Source: Adenophora triphylla var. japonica
Taxonomy: Eukaryota; Streptophyta; Magnoliopsida; Asterales; Campanulaceae
Direction of reading: 5' to 3'
Assembly: GCA_022495995.1 (NCBI GenBank)
Contig: JAFEMH010000935.1
Span: 286,501 to 350,500 of the forward strand
Length of the DNA: 64,000 nucleotides
The translations under genes were made by a program, and so were the position numbers. Below the pieces are notes generated by a model. The model saw only the letters and a list, made by a program, of their open reading frames with translations. It was not told the DNA's origin and ran no database searches. Shown here piece after piece: positions 1 to 10,440 of the stretch. Positions within the stretch are counted from its first letter, which is position 1, and each line of letters starts with the position of its first letter.

Positions 1-769
1 ACCAAATGGGTAGAAGCCAGATCATACAAAGTACTGAATTCTAAGAAGGAGGTCGAGTTCATCAAAGAGAACATCATGTGCAGATACGGGGTGCCCAACG
101 AGATCATATCCGACAACGAGACCCACTTTGAAGGAGATTGTGACCAACTGTTGACCGAGTTCAGAGTTACACGGCACAAGTCTTCTCCCTACAGACCACA
201 GACTAATGGTGCAGTAGAGGTAGCAAACAAGACTCTTTCAAGAATAATCATTAAGATGGCCGTTAGAGGTCGAGATTGGCCCGAAAAGCTACATCTAGCC
301 CTTTGGGGATACAGAACATCAGTCAGAACCGCCACAGGGGAGACTCCTTTCGCACTCACATAAGGAATGGAAGCGATGCTACCAGTTGAATTGGAAATTC
401 CATCCCTCTGAGTCCTTTTGGAAAATGGAATCAATGAAGTCGAATGGCTCCAAAGCCGTCAAGACGAACTAGCTCTACTCGACGAGCACAGATTGAAAGC
501 CATGGAGCATACTCATGCCTACCAAAGCAGAATGGCCCGAGCATTTGATAAGAAAGTCAAGATCCGAGACATCAGAGAAGGCGACTTGGTGCTTAAGGAA
601 AAGCCTCCTACACAGACCAATCTCCTCGGAAAGTGAGAACCTACCTGGATAGGCCCATTTTGTGGTATAAAGAATCTTCTCCGGAGGAGCCATGAAGTTA
701 GCAGATTTGGACGGGAACCCTTTCGTTAACCCTGTAAACGGAAGCAAGCTCTGCAGATACTTCGTTTGA
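1..769 (+). pseudogene. Integrase C-terminal half of element A pol, broken
   Basis: The frame is open from base 1 and enters the retroviral-type integrase core: TKWVEARSYKV, then CRYGVPNEIISDN with the second catalytic Asp, and SPYRPQTNGAVEVANK with the catalytic Glu. The usual Gly after SDN is Glu here. A C-terminal chromatin/DNA-binding tail follows (RMARAFDKKVK, GDLVLK), and the polyprotein ends at TGA 767-769. In-frame stops lie at 361-363, 406-408 and 634-636, and a frameshift between about 655 and 690 is needed to reach the conserved final residues. The first catalytic Asp is outside the window. The match to the integrase copies in C and D is close, so the family call is firm; it is a dead copy. 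Confidence 0.93.
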
Positions 770-1071
770 GGAAGAACACGAGTCAACTCTCCTTCCCCAT
801 ACACCACCCCTCAGTAAAATCAAAGTGCTAAAAGAGTAATACCCAACTGGATACATTCCCAAAAATGATCTAGGTAAAAAATAGGGTCGCACTTCTTTTG
901 TCTTTTTCTCAAATTTTACCTAAAAGTGTCGAACTACGGTGATATGAGCCCCTTAGTCCAAGCACGGTCTACTCTTGACTCGCTACACGCTAGCAAAACT
1001 ACAATAAAACATTGATCACTTTAATGTGTCTACAATGACAATGGGTGGATATTCCAGACAGCAAGGTCAAC
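770..1071 (+). other. Post-pol spacer of element A
   Basis: Noncoding spacer between the pol stop and the convergent end of aORF1. Pieces of it recur after pol in element C (54360-54850), including an AAAAGAGTAATACC motif and a block around 955-985 ending in TCTACTCTTGACTC. The conserved spacer shows that A and C share the same pol/aORF junction architecture. No gene seen. Confidence 0.7.
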
Positions 1072-2570
1072 CTAGTCCCTCATACTCGGTCCTTCGTCTT
1101 TCTTCCCCTTCCCTTTTCCACGACGGGTATTCTTTGCCTTCACAGGGAATATCCCCGTAGTCCTTCTACCTGGCTCTGGGACCCTTCCCGACGCCCCTGT
1201 CAAACTTGCGGCCACCAACGCAGCCCTTTCCCTAGCTCTATCACGAGCTGCCTCTCTTTGAGTTGTCATATCCATGCTCTGATCGGCCATCCGACTAGCA
1301 TTGGCCTCATAGTCAGCCATATCATCCCCGGTACAATCCTGAGGGTTAGCCGCCGCTTCGGCCCTCCTCAAAGTCGAGCTGTCACAGTAGTCAAGGCCCA
1401 ATAGCTCACTCCATCTCCACAAAATAGCCATTTGTGTCTCCCCTATACACTCCTCGTACCAGTTCAAATACCAAGTGGACAGAACAGTTCCCCCTCTCCG
1501 GTGAAAGAGAACCCTGGCAGGAAAAGATGTATATTGCCACAACCGCATGAAAAGCAATGGCGTCGAAGGATCTTGTATGAGGAGCAATCCCTCCTCAAAG
1601 GTAGTAGCATTACTCAAGCCCGTCAACGACACCTGCTCCAGTCCGAACTGTCGCAGCATCAAAGATGAAATATAGAAAGAAGATTGGGACACCCCCGGAA
1701 CTCCGACAATGAGAAGACCCTCCTGAACGGTCCGACAAGTCTGTAACTTCCAGTGAGGAACCCACCATCGTAGATGATGTGTGCGGAGTTTGGCCATCTA
1801 AAGCTCCAATTCACCCGGATTTCCTCCTATTACTAAGGGTTGTCGAGAAAAAGACCAGGGATCACATGTCACCGGTACCTCGGGCATCATTTGCAACCGC
1901 TCCCTCAACCACAAAGTAAGCATTGTGGGACTTCCTCCCCACATGTATCGGCTACTGATCGCCATTCGACCTATGCTAAGGAATGTCTCGCCCAAGATCA
2001 AAGGCACGATGTCTCCTCCGCTCCGTCACTGCCTCACCAGGTCCAGTACACTGTGGTGGCACACCCCAAAGGATGTGAATGTGAACAAAGTAGCAATCGC
2101 ACACAGAGCAAAAGGGTCCCACGCAGAAATGCTCCCATCAGCACCGACAAATCTATCGGGCAGCCCCGAAATGTCGACATGATCTGTATTTGGTATTAGC
2201 ATCCCGCATGCTTCTTCAGCTGAAATACCAAGCAGGGACATCAACTTCTTAACGGTGGTCAGGCCGCCCATCTAAGGAAGAACAATCTGCTCCGCCCAGG
2301 TCCTCCAAGGATAGCCCAAAAATCCTCAAGTGTGGGCATAATCTCGTTGTACAAGAAGCTGTACACATGCCTCCTTTCGTCCCAGAAACAAGCCGCAGCT
2401 CTCAGAAGATCCCAATCTGGCATGAGCTCCTTCAAAGCCCAAACCGCCTTCATCCTATAACAACCTTCGAAAAATCCCTTACTTTGCCTCGTGTGGTGCC
2501 GTACCCACGTCTGGAACCTCTCCAAAAATCGTTCTTGCATATGAGATGACAACCTTGGAAATGTAGCCAT
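1072..2570 (-). pseudogene. aORF1 of element A, antisense accessory gene (DUF7745-like), broken
   Basis: Antisense gene of about 500 codons converging on pol. I start it at ATG 2570 because the following residues (MATFPRLSSHMQERFL) align with the start of the same gene in C (56429). Recognisable segments: a WDLLRAAACFW motif, then YNEIMPTLEDFWAILGG, GDIVPLILGETFLSIGRMA and a basic C-terminus ending GKGKKDEGPSMRD. This resembles the plant retroelement-associated family annotated DUF7745 (recalled, not searched); the PTxEDFxAL element also recalls the plant mobile domain fold. Stops interrupt the frame at about 2026 and at 1798-1800, and a frameshift lies near 2265. A TTTTAAATT box about 95 bases upstream is a possible TATA element. 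Function unknown. Confidence 0.72.
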
Positions 2571-3102
2571 GGGAAACAAAGGAAACTTCAAGAAGTTTAG
2601 GAGAAAAATCAGTTTCTGCCTCAGAAACAAGCGTGAAATTTCCAAATTGCAGAAACTGGGCTGCAATTTAAAACAATCTGAAACTGAGTCATAGGCCGGC
2701 CAACCTGTTTTTCAGGTTGACCCGGTCAACTCTGCAGCCAGCTGCACCAATTTCTGTCAACATTTCCAAAGGCCTCCCTGTTCAAGCCTTGTCCAAAGCA
2801 ACATTTACCCGTGATCAAATCATTCACTGTCGACACCACATCCGCCCCGGGCTCGTGCAACAGTACAATTAATTAATAACAGTGCATGTAGATATAAATT
2901 TTGTCAGCTTGAATTTTATTATTTAATGCATGTCCCATTATTATTTATTTTTGATCAACCTACTTGCTTATTTGCCAAAAATAAATGAAGGTAATTATAA
3001 TAAATACTCAAAACATACAATAGTTTGCCCCAGGGGCCTTTAAAATACAAAAATAGTGTTCAGACGGTGCACGCAACTGTCTAACAAAAGAAATCAATGG
3101 GA
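2571..3102 (-). other. Spacer upstream of aORF1 / downstream of aORF2
   Basis: Between the two antisense accessory genes of element A. It would hold the promoter of aORF1 (TATA-like TTTTAAATT near 2663-2672) and the 3' end of aORF2. The middle, 2870-3010, is very AT-rich. No coding sequence or repeat array seen. Confidence 0.5.
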
Positions 3103-5857
3103 CTACTCAGAGTCCTGCTCATCATCTGAGCACTCAAAGTAGTGCCCCGCAGCAGCCGGATCCGCGGTAGACAAATAATTCGCAAACTCCTCAAGGCCGG
3201 AGTACGAAAAGCTACGGCTTCGTGCCTGTGCTCCCGAGGACTCTCCCTGCTCGTATCCCGAATACGAGGAGTGGCAAACTCAAAACCTAGCAGTCTCACC
3301 AAAGAACTGGCTGAACCCTTGCCTGAAATCTGTGCCACCAGCCGTCGAAGTAGACGGGTCTCTAGCAGCAGACGGTCAGGAAGGCATCGGCTCATGAACA
3401 GTCGCACTCCTGTGAGAACTACACCATAGGAAATCCACAAGCATCCTAGCAAAGCCAGTCATCCCGTCCAGATGTCTTATGGCCTGATCGTAAGTACGGC
3501 CGAAAACCTGCAAACCAGGAAAGCCGTCAAAAGACAGACAGTACAGCACAGATGCAACATTTGCAGAATGCTACAACAAGTACAGAAAGGCAAGACAAAG
3601 CACTCACCGAAGCACTGGGCTTAACCCTGTATTGAGGCCTCGCCTGCTCCGGAATAGGAATCATTAGCCGCCTACGAGAACCACCGGCGTCCTCAAACGC
3701 CAACTGAGTGCGGGGAAGCGGATAATTTCTGGGACGTGCAGGGTCCTCGCCCTCTCTATCCATCACCTGCGGGCTCCTCAGCCTCACCCTCCGATAGATA
3801 TCATAGTTGGCATCCTCTATGATGTTCTCGACGTGAGGCACACCCTGCCTATATCGCTGTAACTCCTCCCCAACTATGGACATAGGGAACTACATGTGAT
3901 GAGGCTGATCCATTGGAACCAAGGGACAATATCCCGGAGTGTACTGGCAAGACACCCTCTTGCCCAAGTACAGAACGTCACAATGAAGCCCCACTAGCAG
4001 CTTCCGCTGATGTGCAATCTCCTTAGAAGCCTGCACCATAAAGTGATCAAACCGACTCCACCAAGTCAAGTTGATCCTCGGAGAAAAGTCTCGGCCCAGA
4101 GCCAAAGACACCTCCTCATAAGTCACATGGGTGCTTTCCCTTGACTTCATCGGCTTCTGCCCCGCCTTCTGCCAAGTCAGCATGGAAGGAAATAAGAGAG
4201 TGTATGCCTCCCTAGTATCCCACCTATGCAGGTGAAACACCTCAAAGCACCACACCTGTCAAACGCCAGGAAAGTTATATCAGCTACAAAGCAGATACAT
4301 ATAAGTACAAGCGCAACAAGGAAGAGGAAAAGAAAAATACTCATATCTAACGCGAATTGAAAGCAACGGAACGAGTTGTCCTCTCCACGAAAACACCTAT
4401 CCAAGGTAAAGAAGAGCTCGGCCAGACTGGCTTCTCCCCAGGTAAAACCCCTCACGACCTCCAGGTTGGTCAGGGAACCAAGCAAAGCAAACTGACACGT
4501 CATGTCAGCATTGGCAAAATGGGTTGCTGACAAAGCAAACCACAAAAACCCTTGAGCCAAGCACTCTGCTGTCATCCTCTCGAAGCCAGCCAGATACTCC
4601 TCAATGCCCCTCCTCAAGTGCGCCTCCATCGGCTCATACCGGATACCAAGGCCCCTGGCATCGGTAATGTCAAAACCAAGCAGTCCCGACAACTGTTCCC
4701 TGGTGAAACCATCAAACCACTCAATAGGGTTGCCCCGGAACGACAACCCAGTAATTGCAGCAAAATTTATAGGAGTCACGGTTACCTTCACCCACTTGAA
4801 ATGAAATATGTGGGTCGTATCCCACCAGTACTCACTCAGGGCAACATGGAGCACCTTCACCCTCTGCGTCGAAGCCACCGCGGCCACCGCGCTGATAAAG
4901 CAGCCTAGGCTGGAGTCAATCACGAACTGTCGTGGACTCCTCTCCCCGTCATGAGTCTCATCTGGGAACCTTTCCCACAGCTCGCGGATTGCCTCAACGT
5001 CTCCCCTAATCTTCACGGTGGACACGTCAACAGGCCCTCGCCCCTGCAGGTAAACACAGCAAAGGTATGTTACTACGAGATAACGTACACAAAATGCACA
5101 CGCACATGTCAAAATCACAAAAAACATGTCAGCACAAAGATATAGTTCATTTTTCCAAAAAATATTTTTGTCCCAGTCGAAGTATTAACGGTTCAGAATC
5201 CCAAAATTTCCAAGTCATTTCGAAAAATCTGTCTAACCTGAAACTTTCAAAACATTTCGAAAAATCCGTCGAACCCGAAACTTTCAAAACATTTCGAAAA
5301 ATCCGTCTAACTCGGAACTTTCAAAACATTTCAAAAAATCCATCGAACCCGGAAGTTTCAAAACATTTCGAAAAATCCATCAAACCCGGAACTTTCAAAG
5401 CATTTCAAAAACTCAGTCGTAATCGGAACTTTCAAGCACATCAAAATTTACTCCATCCCGAATTAAACTCACTTTCATTTCGGAAAATGCCCTTAGACAT
5501 GGAATTTTTCTATTAAAACTTCTACGTTGTCTACCCATAACGTCAATTGAACTAAGCTACAGTCAATTTCGATAAAATGGCATTACGAGGTCAAAAGCCC
5601 CAAATTAGGCACTAAGAACCCTAACTCAATCCTAGTCAAAATTCCTACAATTCAAGAATGCAAATTCTAAAAATTGACGGAATTTAGAGAATATTTACCT
5701 TCCTCGCGATCCCCTCCTTGGATTTATGGCTATCCCGAGCTGGATAAAACTCGGTTGGATCTATGGGAAGAGCGGTAGTTCGCACTGTCCTCTTTAGCCT
5801 CGCATTCTCATTGTCGGTCCTCCTATGTCGACCCCTTCGTCCTAATCCCGCTTCCAT
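3103..5857 (-). pseudogene. aORF2 of element A: four-exon plant-mobile-domain-like gene, antisense
   Basis: Exons on the minus strand: 5857-5699 (ATG, 53 codons, donor GTAAAT), 5043-4345, 4255-3608 (donor GTGAGT) and 3507-3103, all phase 0, about 636 codons. Exon 2 carries the PMD-like signature HIFHFKWVKVTVTPINFAAI with GLSFRGNPIEW after it; exon 3 has VGLHCDVLYLG; the tail is acidic (ECSDDEQDSE). The same exon structure occurs in element C. No frameshift is needed. Only three in-frame stops interrupt it, TAG 3890-3892, TGA 3376-3378 and TGA 3280-3282, each explainable by one C-to-T change. The exon 2 donor looks damaged (GAT|ATGAGT, possibly a lost GG). PMD proteins in plants are linked to silencing and to transposons; the role here is unknown. 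Confidence 0.75.
5211..5440. repeat. About 37-bp tandem repeat inside aORF2 intron 1
   Basis: Roughly six imperfect copies of a 37-bp unit containing AACTTTCAAAACATTTCG. They fall inside the 655-bp first intron of aORF2 (5698-5044). The corresponding intron in element C is unrelated in sequence. Confidence 0.75.
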
Positions 5858-5899
5858 AGTGATAATCTCTCAAAGATTTGAACAAACCTCGCAGAAAAG

Positions 5900-5990
5900 T
5901 GGCAATATTTTCTCTCTTTTCTCTCTTCCTCACGAATTTTCCCTCTCTTTGTTTCAAAATGGCCGACGGCAGTCCTTAAATTTGGACATT
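5900..5990 (-). promoter_or_regulatory. Candidate promoter and leader of aORF2 (element A)
   Basis: On the minus strand a TTAAATTTGG-type AT box near 5975-5985 lies about 120 bases before the ATG, followed by a GA-rich leader (GAGGAAGAGAGAAAAGAGAG at 5931-5912). Element C has the same order: ATTTAAAA near 59680, a GA-rich leader at 59609-59631 and ATG at 59563, with the same spacing. Conservation of layout supports an internal antisense promoter; activity is inferred. Confidence 0.4.
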
Positions 5991-6113
5991 TTGACTCAAA
6001 GGCCGTCCGGCCTATTTTACGAGATGGGCCATTTTGGCCCAAATGCCAATTCAGCCCCTCATTTTACCAAAATTCCGAATTCGACACTTTTTCCTCAAAA
6101 GTTAAAAATTCTC

Positions 6114-6660
6114 TAGTTAGACCTTTCTAACGCCCCTCTCCCGAGGTTAAATATCCAGTTAGACATTTCTAACGCTCCGTCTCCAGACGTTAAAATTCCC
6201 GTTAGTCCTCACTAATATTCTGTCATAGGACGTTAAATCTCAAACCTTCTTCGGACGTTAAATCCCATTTCCGTCTCCAGATGTTAAAATTCCTGTTAGT
6301 CCTCACTAACAATCTGTCTTCAGACGTTAAATCTCAAACCGTCTTCAGACGTTAAATCCCATTTCCGTCTCCAGACGTTAAAATTCCTGTTAGTCCTCAC
6401 TAACATTCTGTCTTCGGACGTTAAATCTCAAACCGTCTTCGGACGTTAAATCCCATTTCCGTCTCCAGACATTAAAATTCCCGTTAGTCCTCACTAACAT
6501 TCCATCTTCGGACGTTAAATCCCATTTCTGTCTCCAGACGTTAAAATTCTCGTTAGTCCTCACTGACATTCCATCTTTGAACGTTAAATCCCATTTCCGT
6601 CTCCATATGTTAAAATTCCCGTTAGTCCTCACTAACGATCCGTCTTCGGACGTTAAATCT
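6114..6660 (+). repeat. Hairpin-rich tandem array in the 3' region of element A
   Basis: Repeated blocks carry three hairpin types: CGTCT-CC-AGACG; CGTC-TTCG-GACG (example 6434-6445), which is a UUCG-type tetraloop as RNA; and GTTAGT-CCTC-ACTAAC (example 6389-6404). At the left end related stems are GTTAGA-CCTT-TCTAAC (6116-6131) and GTTAGA-CATT-TCTAAC (6158-6173). The array lies between aORF2 and the 3' LTR, outside coding sequence. Confidence 0.85.
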
Positions 6661-6949
6661 CATTACCACCTTCAGAAGGTAAATCGGCCGCCATAGTAAG
6701 CCCGAGTATCTTTTCTCACGCAAGTGAACAATCACCTCCCCGATCGTCAATCGTAAGCCCAACCACCTCATTTCAGCGGCAATCAGTACAAGCCCGCACA
6801 ACAATCCCTCTTCGGCCATCATCATAAGCCCGAACACCATATTCCCGGCAGACAAAAGACGAGCGGCAAATCAACAAAAGCCCGCACAATGATCCCTCTT
6901 CGACCGTCATTTCCTTCGAATTCCCATCATGAGATCCCGCTTCCTCCGT
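6661..6949. other. Spacer between repeat arrays, element A 3' region
   Basis: About 290 bp of noncoding sequence with a dispersed motif (CATCATAAGCCCG, AGCCCGCACAA) repeated a few times in degenerate form. No gene or clear array recognised. Confidence 0.45.
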
Positions 6950-7240
6950 GCATCAGAATACGCAGTCAAGGACGGACATTTCTCATATCCTTTCAGAATA
7001 CACCGTCGGGGACAGACATTTCTCATATCCTTTCAGAATACGCAATCGGGGATTGACATTTCTCACATCCTTTCAGAATACGCCGTCGGGGATGGACATT
7101 TCTCATATCCTTTCAGAATACGCCATCGGGGACAGAAATTTCTCATATCCTTTCAGAATACGCCGTTGGGGACGGACATTTCTCATATCCTTTCAGAATA
7201 CGTCGTCGGGACGAAAATTTCTCATACCCTTTCAGAAAAT
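6950..7240 (+). repeat. 40-bp tandem repeat with a covarying stem
   Basis: About seven copies of a 40-bp unit containing CATTTCTCATATCCTTTCAG. Each unit carries a short stem around GGG: CCGTC-GGG-GACGG in most copies and CAATC-GGG-GATTG at 7043-7055, where both arms have changed together. Confidence 0.85.
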
Positions 7241-7930
7241 TAGGTTAAGACGCCTCCGAACAGTCTCACTTAGGTTCAGACGCCTCCGAACAGTCTCCCT
7301 TAGGTTAAGATGCCTCCTAACAATCTCACTTAGGTTCAGACGCCTCCTAACAGTCTCACTTAGGTTCAGATGCCTCCGAACAGTCTCCCTTAGGTTCAGA
7401 CGCCTCCGAACAGTCTCCCTTAGGTTCAGACGCCTCCGAACAGTCTCCCTTAGGTTAAGACACCTCCGAACAGTCTCCCTTAGGTTCATATGCCTCCGAA
7501 CAGTCTCCCTTAGGTTAAGATGCCTTCGAACAGTCTCCCTTAGGTTCAGACGCCTTCGAACAGTCTCACTTAGGTTCAGATGCCTCCGAACAGTCTCCTT
7601 TAGGTTCAGACGCCTCCTAACAGTCTCGCTCAGGTTAAGACGCCTCCGAACAGTCTCCCTTAGGTTAAGACGCCTTTGAACAATCTCCCTTAGGTTAAGA
7701 TACCTCTGAATAGTCTCCCTTAGGTTAAGACACCTCCGAACAGTCTCACTTAGGTTCAGACACCTCCGAACAGTCTCCCTTAGGTTAAGATGCCTCCGAA
7801 CAGTCTCACTTAGGTTCAAACGCCTCCGAACAGTCTCCCTTAGGTTCAGACGCCTCCTAACAGTCTCCCTTAGGTTCAGACGCCTCCTAATAGTCTCACT
7901 CAGGTCTAGACGCCTCCGAATCAGTCTCAA
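7241..7930 (+). repeat. 30-bp tandem repeat, about 22 copies
   Basis: Unit close to ACGCCTCCGAACAGTCTCCC followed by TTAGGTTCAG. Because 30 is a multiple of three, both strands show long apparent reading frames of ten-residue repeats. I read these as a by-product of the repeat. Copies differ mainly at a few positions (CCGAA/CCTAA, TTCAG/TTAAG). Confidence 0.9.
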
Positions 7931-8163
7931 CCAGGACGAACTTCTCCTAATCATTCCCCCAGAGGTCGAGACCCCTAAGAAATACCGTCACACCTATGAA
8001 CTACGATCGGTTTGATTCCCGCTCGAGATATTTAGGAATCCTCTCGCTAAGGGTTCAGCCATTTGACCGCTCAGATCTCTCAAAGTAAGGCATCCCCCGA
8101 TTTGGATCCTTATCTTTTTCAACGACCCCACTTCCTTCGAAAGTGACGTCGCTGAGGGGCTAC
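7931..8163 (+). promoter_or_regulatory. End of the 3' region and polypurine-like tract before the LTR
   Basis: Ends in GTCGCTGAGGGGCTAC directly before the LTR start TGTAAGTACCC. The purine-rich GAGGGG is the likely plus-strand primer site. The equivalent place before the 3' LTR of element C reads GCCGAGGGCTTAC. Confidence 0.55.
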
Positions 8164-8680
8164 TGTAAGTACCCAAATCCGGATCGTCAAAATCCGTTAA
8201 AAGTTAACCGGAATCCGTTAGCTGGCCCTTTCCAGGTTAACCGAAACCCGTTAGGCTCACCAATCTCGAGTCAACGAGACTTCCCGGGACTGCCCCGTGC
8301 ATCCCGACATCAAATTGCACTCAACACACGTAAAAGTACAACTTTCCTCGAAAAATGCACATTTTGGGACTTTTCGGGGGTATTTCGGACATTTTCCGAA
8401 CAGTTATTTAAAAAACGGACAAAATCGGGGATAACGGGACAAAAGCCCTAGCCCTAGTGACTCATCGGGACACATGGCATGCATGTACAGCCTCCCCCAT
8501 TGCCATCAATCAAATTTGAGGGTGAAAAGACCAAAATACCCTAAAATTGAGATATAGGCAGTCCAGCCTGTTTTTCTTGAATAACCAGAATTCTCATCAA
8601 GTCCCCCAAATTTTCAAAATACCCAGACCCCCCTCCCAAATTGAGCCTTAGGCCGTCCAGCCTATTTTGCATTTTTACCC

Positions 8681-8688
8681 TATAAATA
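8681..8688 (+). promoter_or_regulatory. TATA box of the element A LTR
   Basis: TATAAATA followed by ACAAGGGCTGTCA; the same block is at 23247 in the element B LTR. It places the transcription start shortly downstream, so the hairpin array at 9118-10025 should lie in R/U5. Confidence 0.75.
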
Positions 8689-9117
8689 CAAGGGCTGTCA
8701 TTTTGTTAAAAAAAGAAAAAACATTACCCTCTCTCAAAAACCCTACGTCCCAGGGCAATTCTACCCCCTCCTGAGTCCCATTTTGTCTCGATTTGCGTGA
8801 AAATCCCGTTTCCGACCAAACACGAACTAAACAACCTCGAAAAACCTTTTAAATACCTAAACCGTATCCCGTATACGTAAATCGAGCCAAAGAGTCGACT
8901 CCTAGCCATAGGTAATACTCTCTCTCTAAAACTCCGTTTCACCTCGATTTACGTATCAAACACTATTTTCGATCCGGTCAAAACTCTCAAAATGTAGACA
9001 TAATGCCGTCTACGGAGCTCGATACGTTTTACCCCTTAATCATCTTCTCTCCCGTAAGAGAAGTAATTTCGGGTTATAACGGCGTTTCGGCCCCGTTTTT
9101 ACTTTACTGTCATTTAC

Positions 9118-10025
9118 AGTTCGGATCGTTTGATCCGTTGATTCGTATGTTTACCGTCTGAACCGTTTGGTTCGTGATCGTCATTTACAAAATTTGGATC
9201 GTTTGATCCGTCGATACCGTCATTTAATTTCTGTACCTTAATGAATCCGAGCCGTTTGGTTCGTCGATCGCATATTTATTGTCCGGATCGTTTGATTCCG
9301 TTGATACCGCACTTTAAATACTGTCATTTATAAGTCCGAGCCATTTGGTTCGTGATAGTATTTACTTATGAAAGTCCGAGTCACAAAATGATTCGTTGAT
9401 CGCATATCATTTAATGCCTTTTTTCATGAAATTGGTAACAATGTAATGCCCGGTTTAAAACCGGAGTTCATCATTCGAACTCCTTTTTAAAACAACGCAA
9501 AATCGACGTTTGTCATTCAAACTCTCATTTCCGACTCAAAATCTGACGTTTGACATTCAAATGCTCTTTTCATAAAAATCAACGTTTGACATTCAAACTA
9601 AAGATTTAAGTTTGTCACTCGAACTCCTTTTCAAAACAACGCAAAATCGACGTTTGGCTTCCAAACGCTCATTTTCGACTCAAAACCCGACGTTTGACAT
9701 TCAAACGCTCTTTTCATTAAAATCAACGTTTGACATTCAAACTAATGATTTAAGTTCGTCACTCGAACTCCTTTTCAAAACAACGCAAAATCGACGTTTG
9801 GCATCCAAACGCTCATTTCTGACTCAAAACCCGACGTTTGACATTCAAACGCTCCTTTCATTAAAATCAACGTTTGTCATTCAAACTAAAGATTTAAGCT
9901 CGCCCTTCGAACCCTCTTTTCAAACTCAAAACCGACGTTTGTCATTCAAACGCTCGCTTTTTAACACAAATCAACGTTTGTCATTCAAACCTAGATTAAA
10001 GCTTGTCATTCAAGCTCCTTTTCAA
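9118..10025 (+). repeat. Covarying hairpin array in the element A LTR
   Basis: Two loop classes. First part: CGGATC-GTTT-GATCCG, CGAACC-GTTT-GGTTCG and variants, separated by ATTTAC-type spacers. Second part: about 145-bp repeats with CGTTTG-ACATT-CAAACG, GTTCG-TCACT-CGAAC and AGCTTG-TCATT-CAAGCT. The loops stay nearly constant while the stems differ. Confidence 0.85.
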
Positions 10026-10440
10026 AATGCAACACACACACACACACGCACACAATTTTGAGAAAGGTAGAAAGACTCGTCATACTAGGCGTTTTGGGTG
10101 ATCTCAACATACTCTTCTCGAAACGTAACATGACCTCCGAACCTAACAATCTCTGGTCCTAAAAGCCTTTTTTCAAGTTTTGGCTACCAATCAAAACGTA
10201 CAATTTTAAAGCCTTTTGTCAAGTTTTGGCTACCAATCAAAACGTCCCAATTTTCAAAGCCTTTTCCAAGTTTTGGCTACCAATCAAAACGACACTTTTT
10301 CACGAAAACAACCATTTTCAATGTTTGGGCTCATAATACAAAACGGCGTGGCGACTCTCCCTTTCATCTTCTAGGTGAGGTCCCAAGTCCGCGAAATGCC
10401 GCTCGCCGCGTCCCCTCCCCCCCCAATCCGGGTAATTTCA

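Larger units (their letters stand above)
1..10440 (+). mobile_element. Element A: 3' part of a Tat-lineage Ty3/gypsy retrotransposon
   Basis: The order integrase end, antisense aORF1, antisense aORF2, repeat-rich 3' region, 3' LTR matches complete element C in this window, so this is the downstream part of a Tat-type element entering from the left edge. Its 5' LTR, gag, RT and left target-site copy lie outside the window. The 3' LTR ends at 10440 inside a Harbinger transposase coding sequence. The integrase is broken by three stops and a frameshift, so the copy is not autonomous. Its LTR is the same family as the 5' LTR of element B but clearly diverged, so A and B are separate insertions. 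Confidence 0.88.
8164..10440 (+). repeat. 3' LTR of element A (2277 bp)
   Basis: Starts TGTAAGTACCC and ends AATCCGGGTAATTTCA, the same ends as the 5' LTR of element B. A TATAAATA box is at 8681-8688. Downstream lie the hairpin arrays, then a TTTTGGCTACCAATCAAAACG motif repeated about three times (10150-10300). Beyond 10440 the sequence changes at once to Harbinger coding sequence, fixing the right end. The left target-site copy is outside the window. Confidence 0.92.

Noticed and set aside
7241..7930. CRISPR-like array (30-bp units)
   Set aside because: Units are contiguous with no unique spacers, and the setting is a plant retroelement.
7232..7954. 240-residue minus-strand and matching plus-strand frames of ten-residue Arg/Leu repeats
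   Set aside because: A 30-bp tandem repeat is automatically open in several frames on both strands; no start context, no homologous protein, and it lies in the 3' noncoding region of element A.
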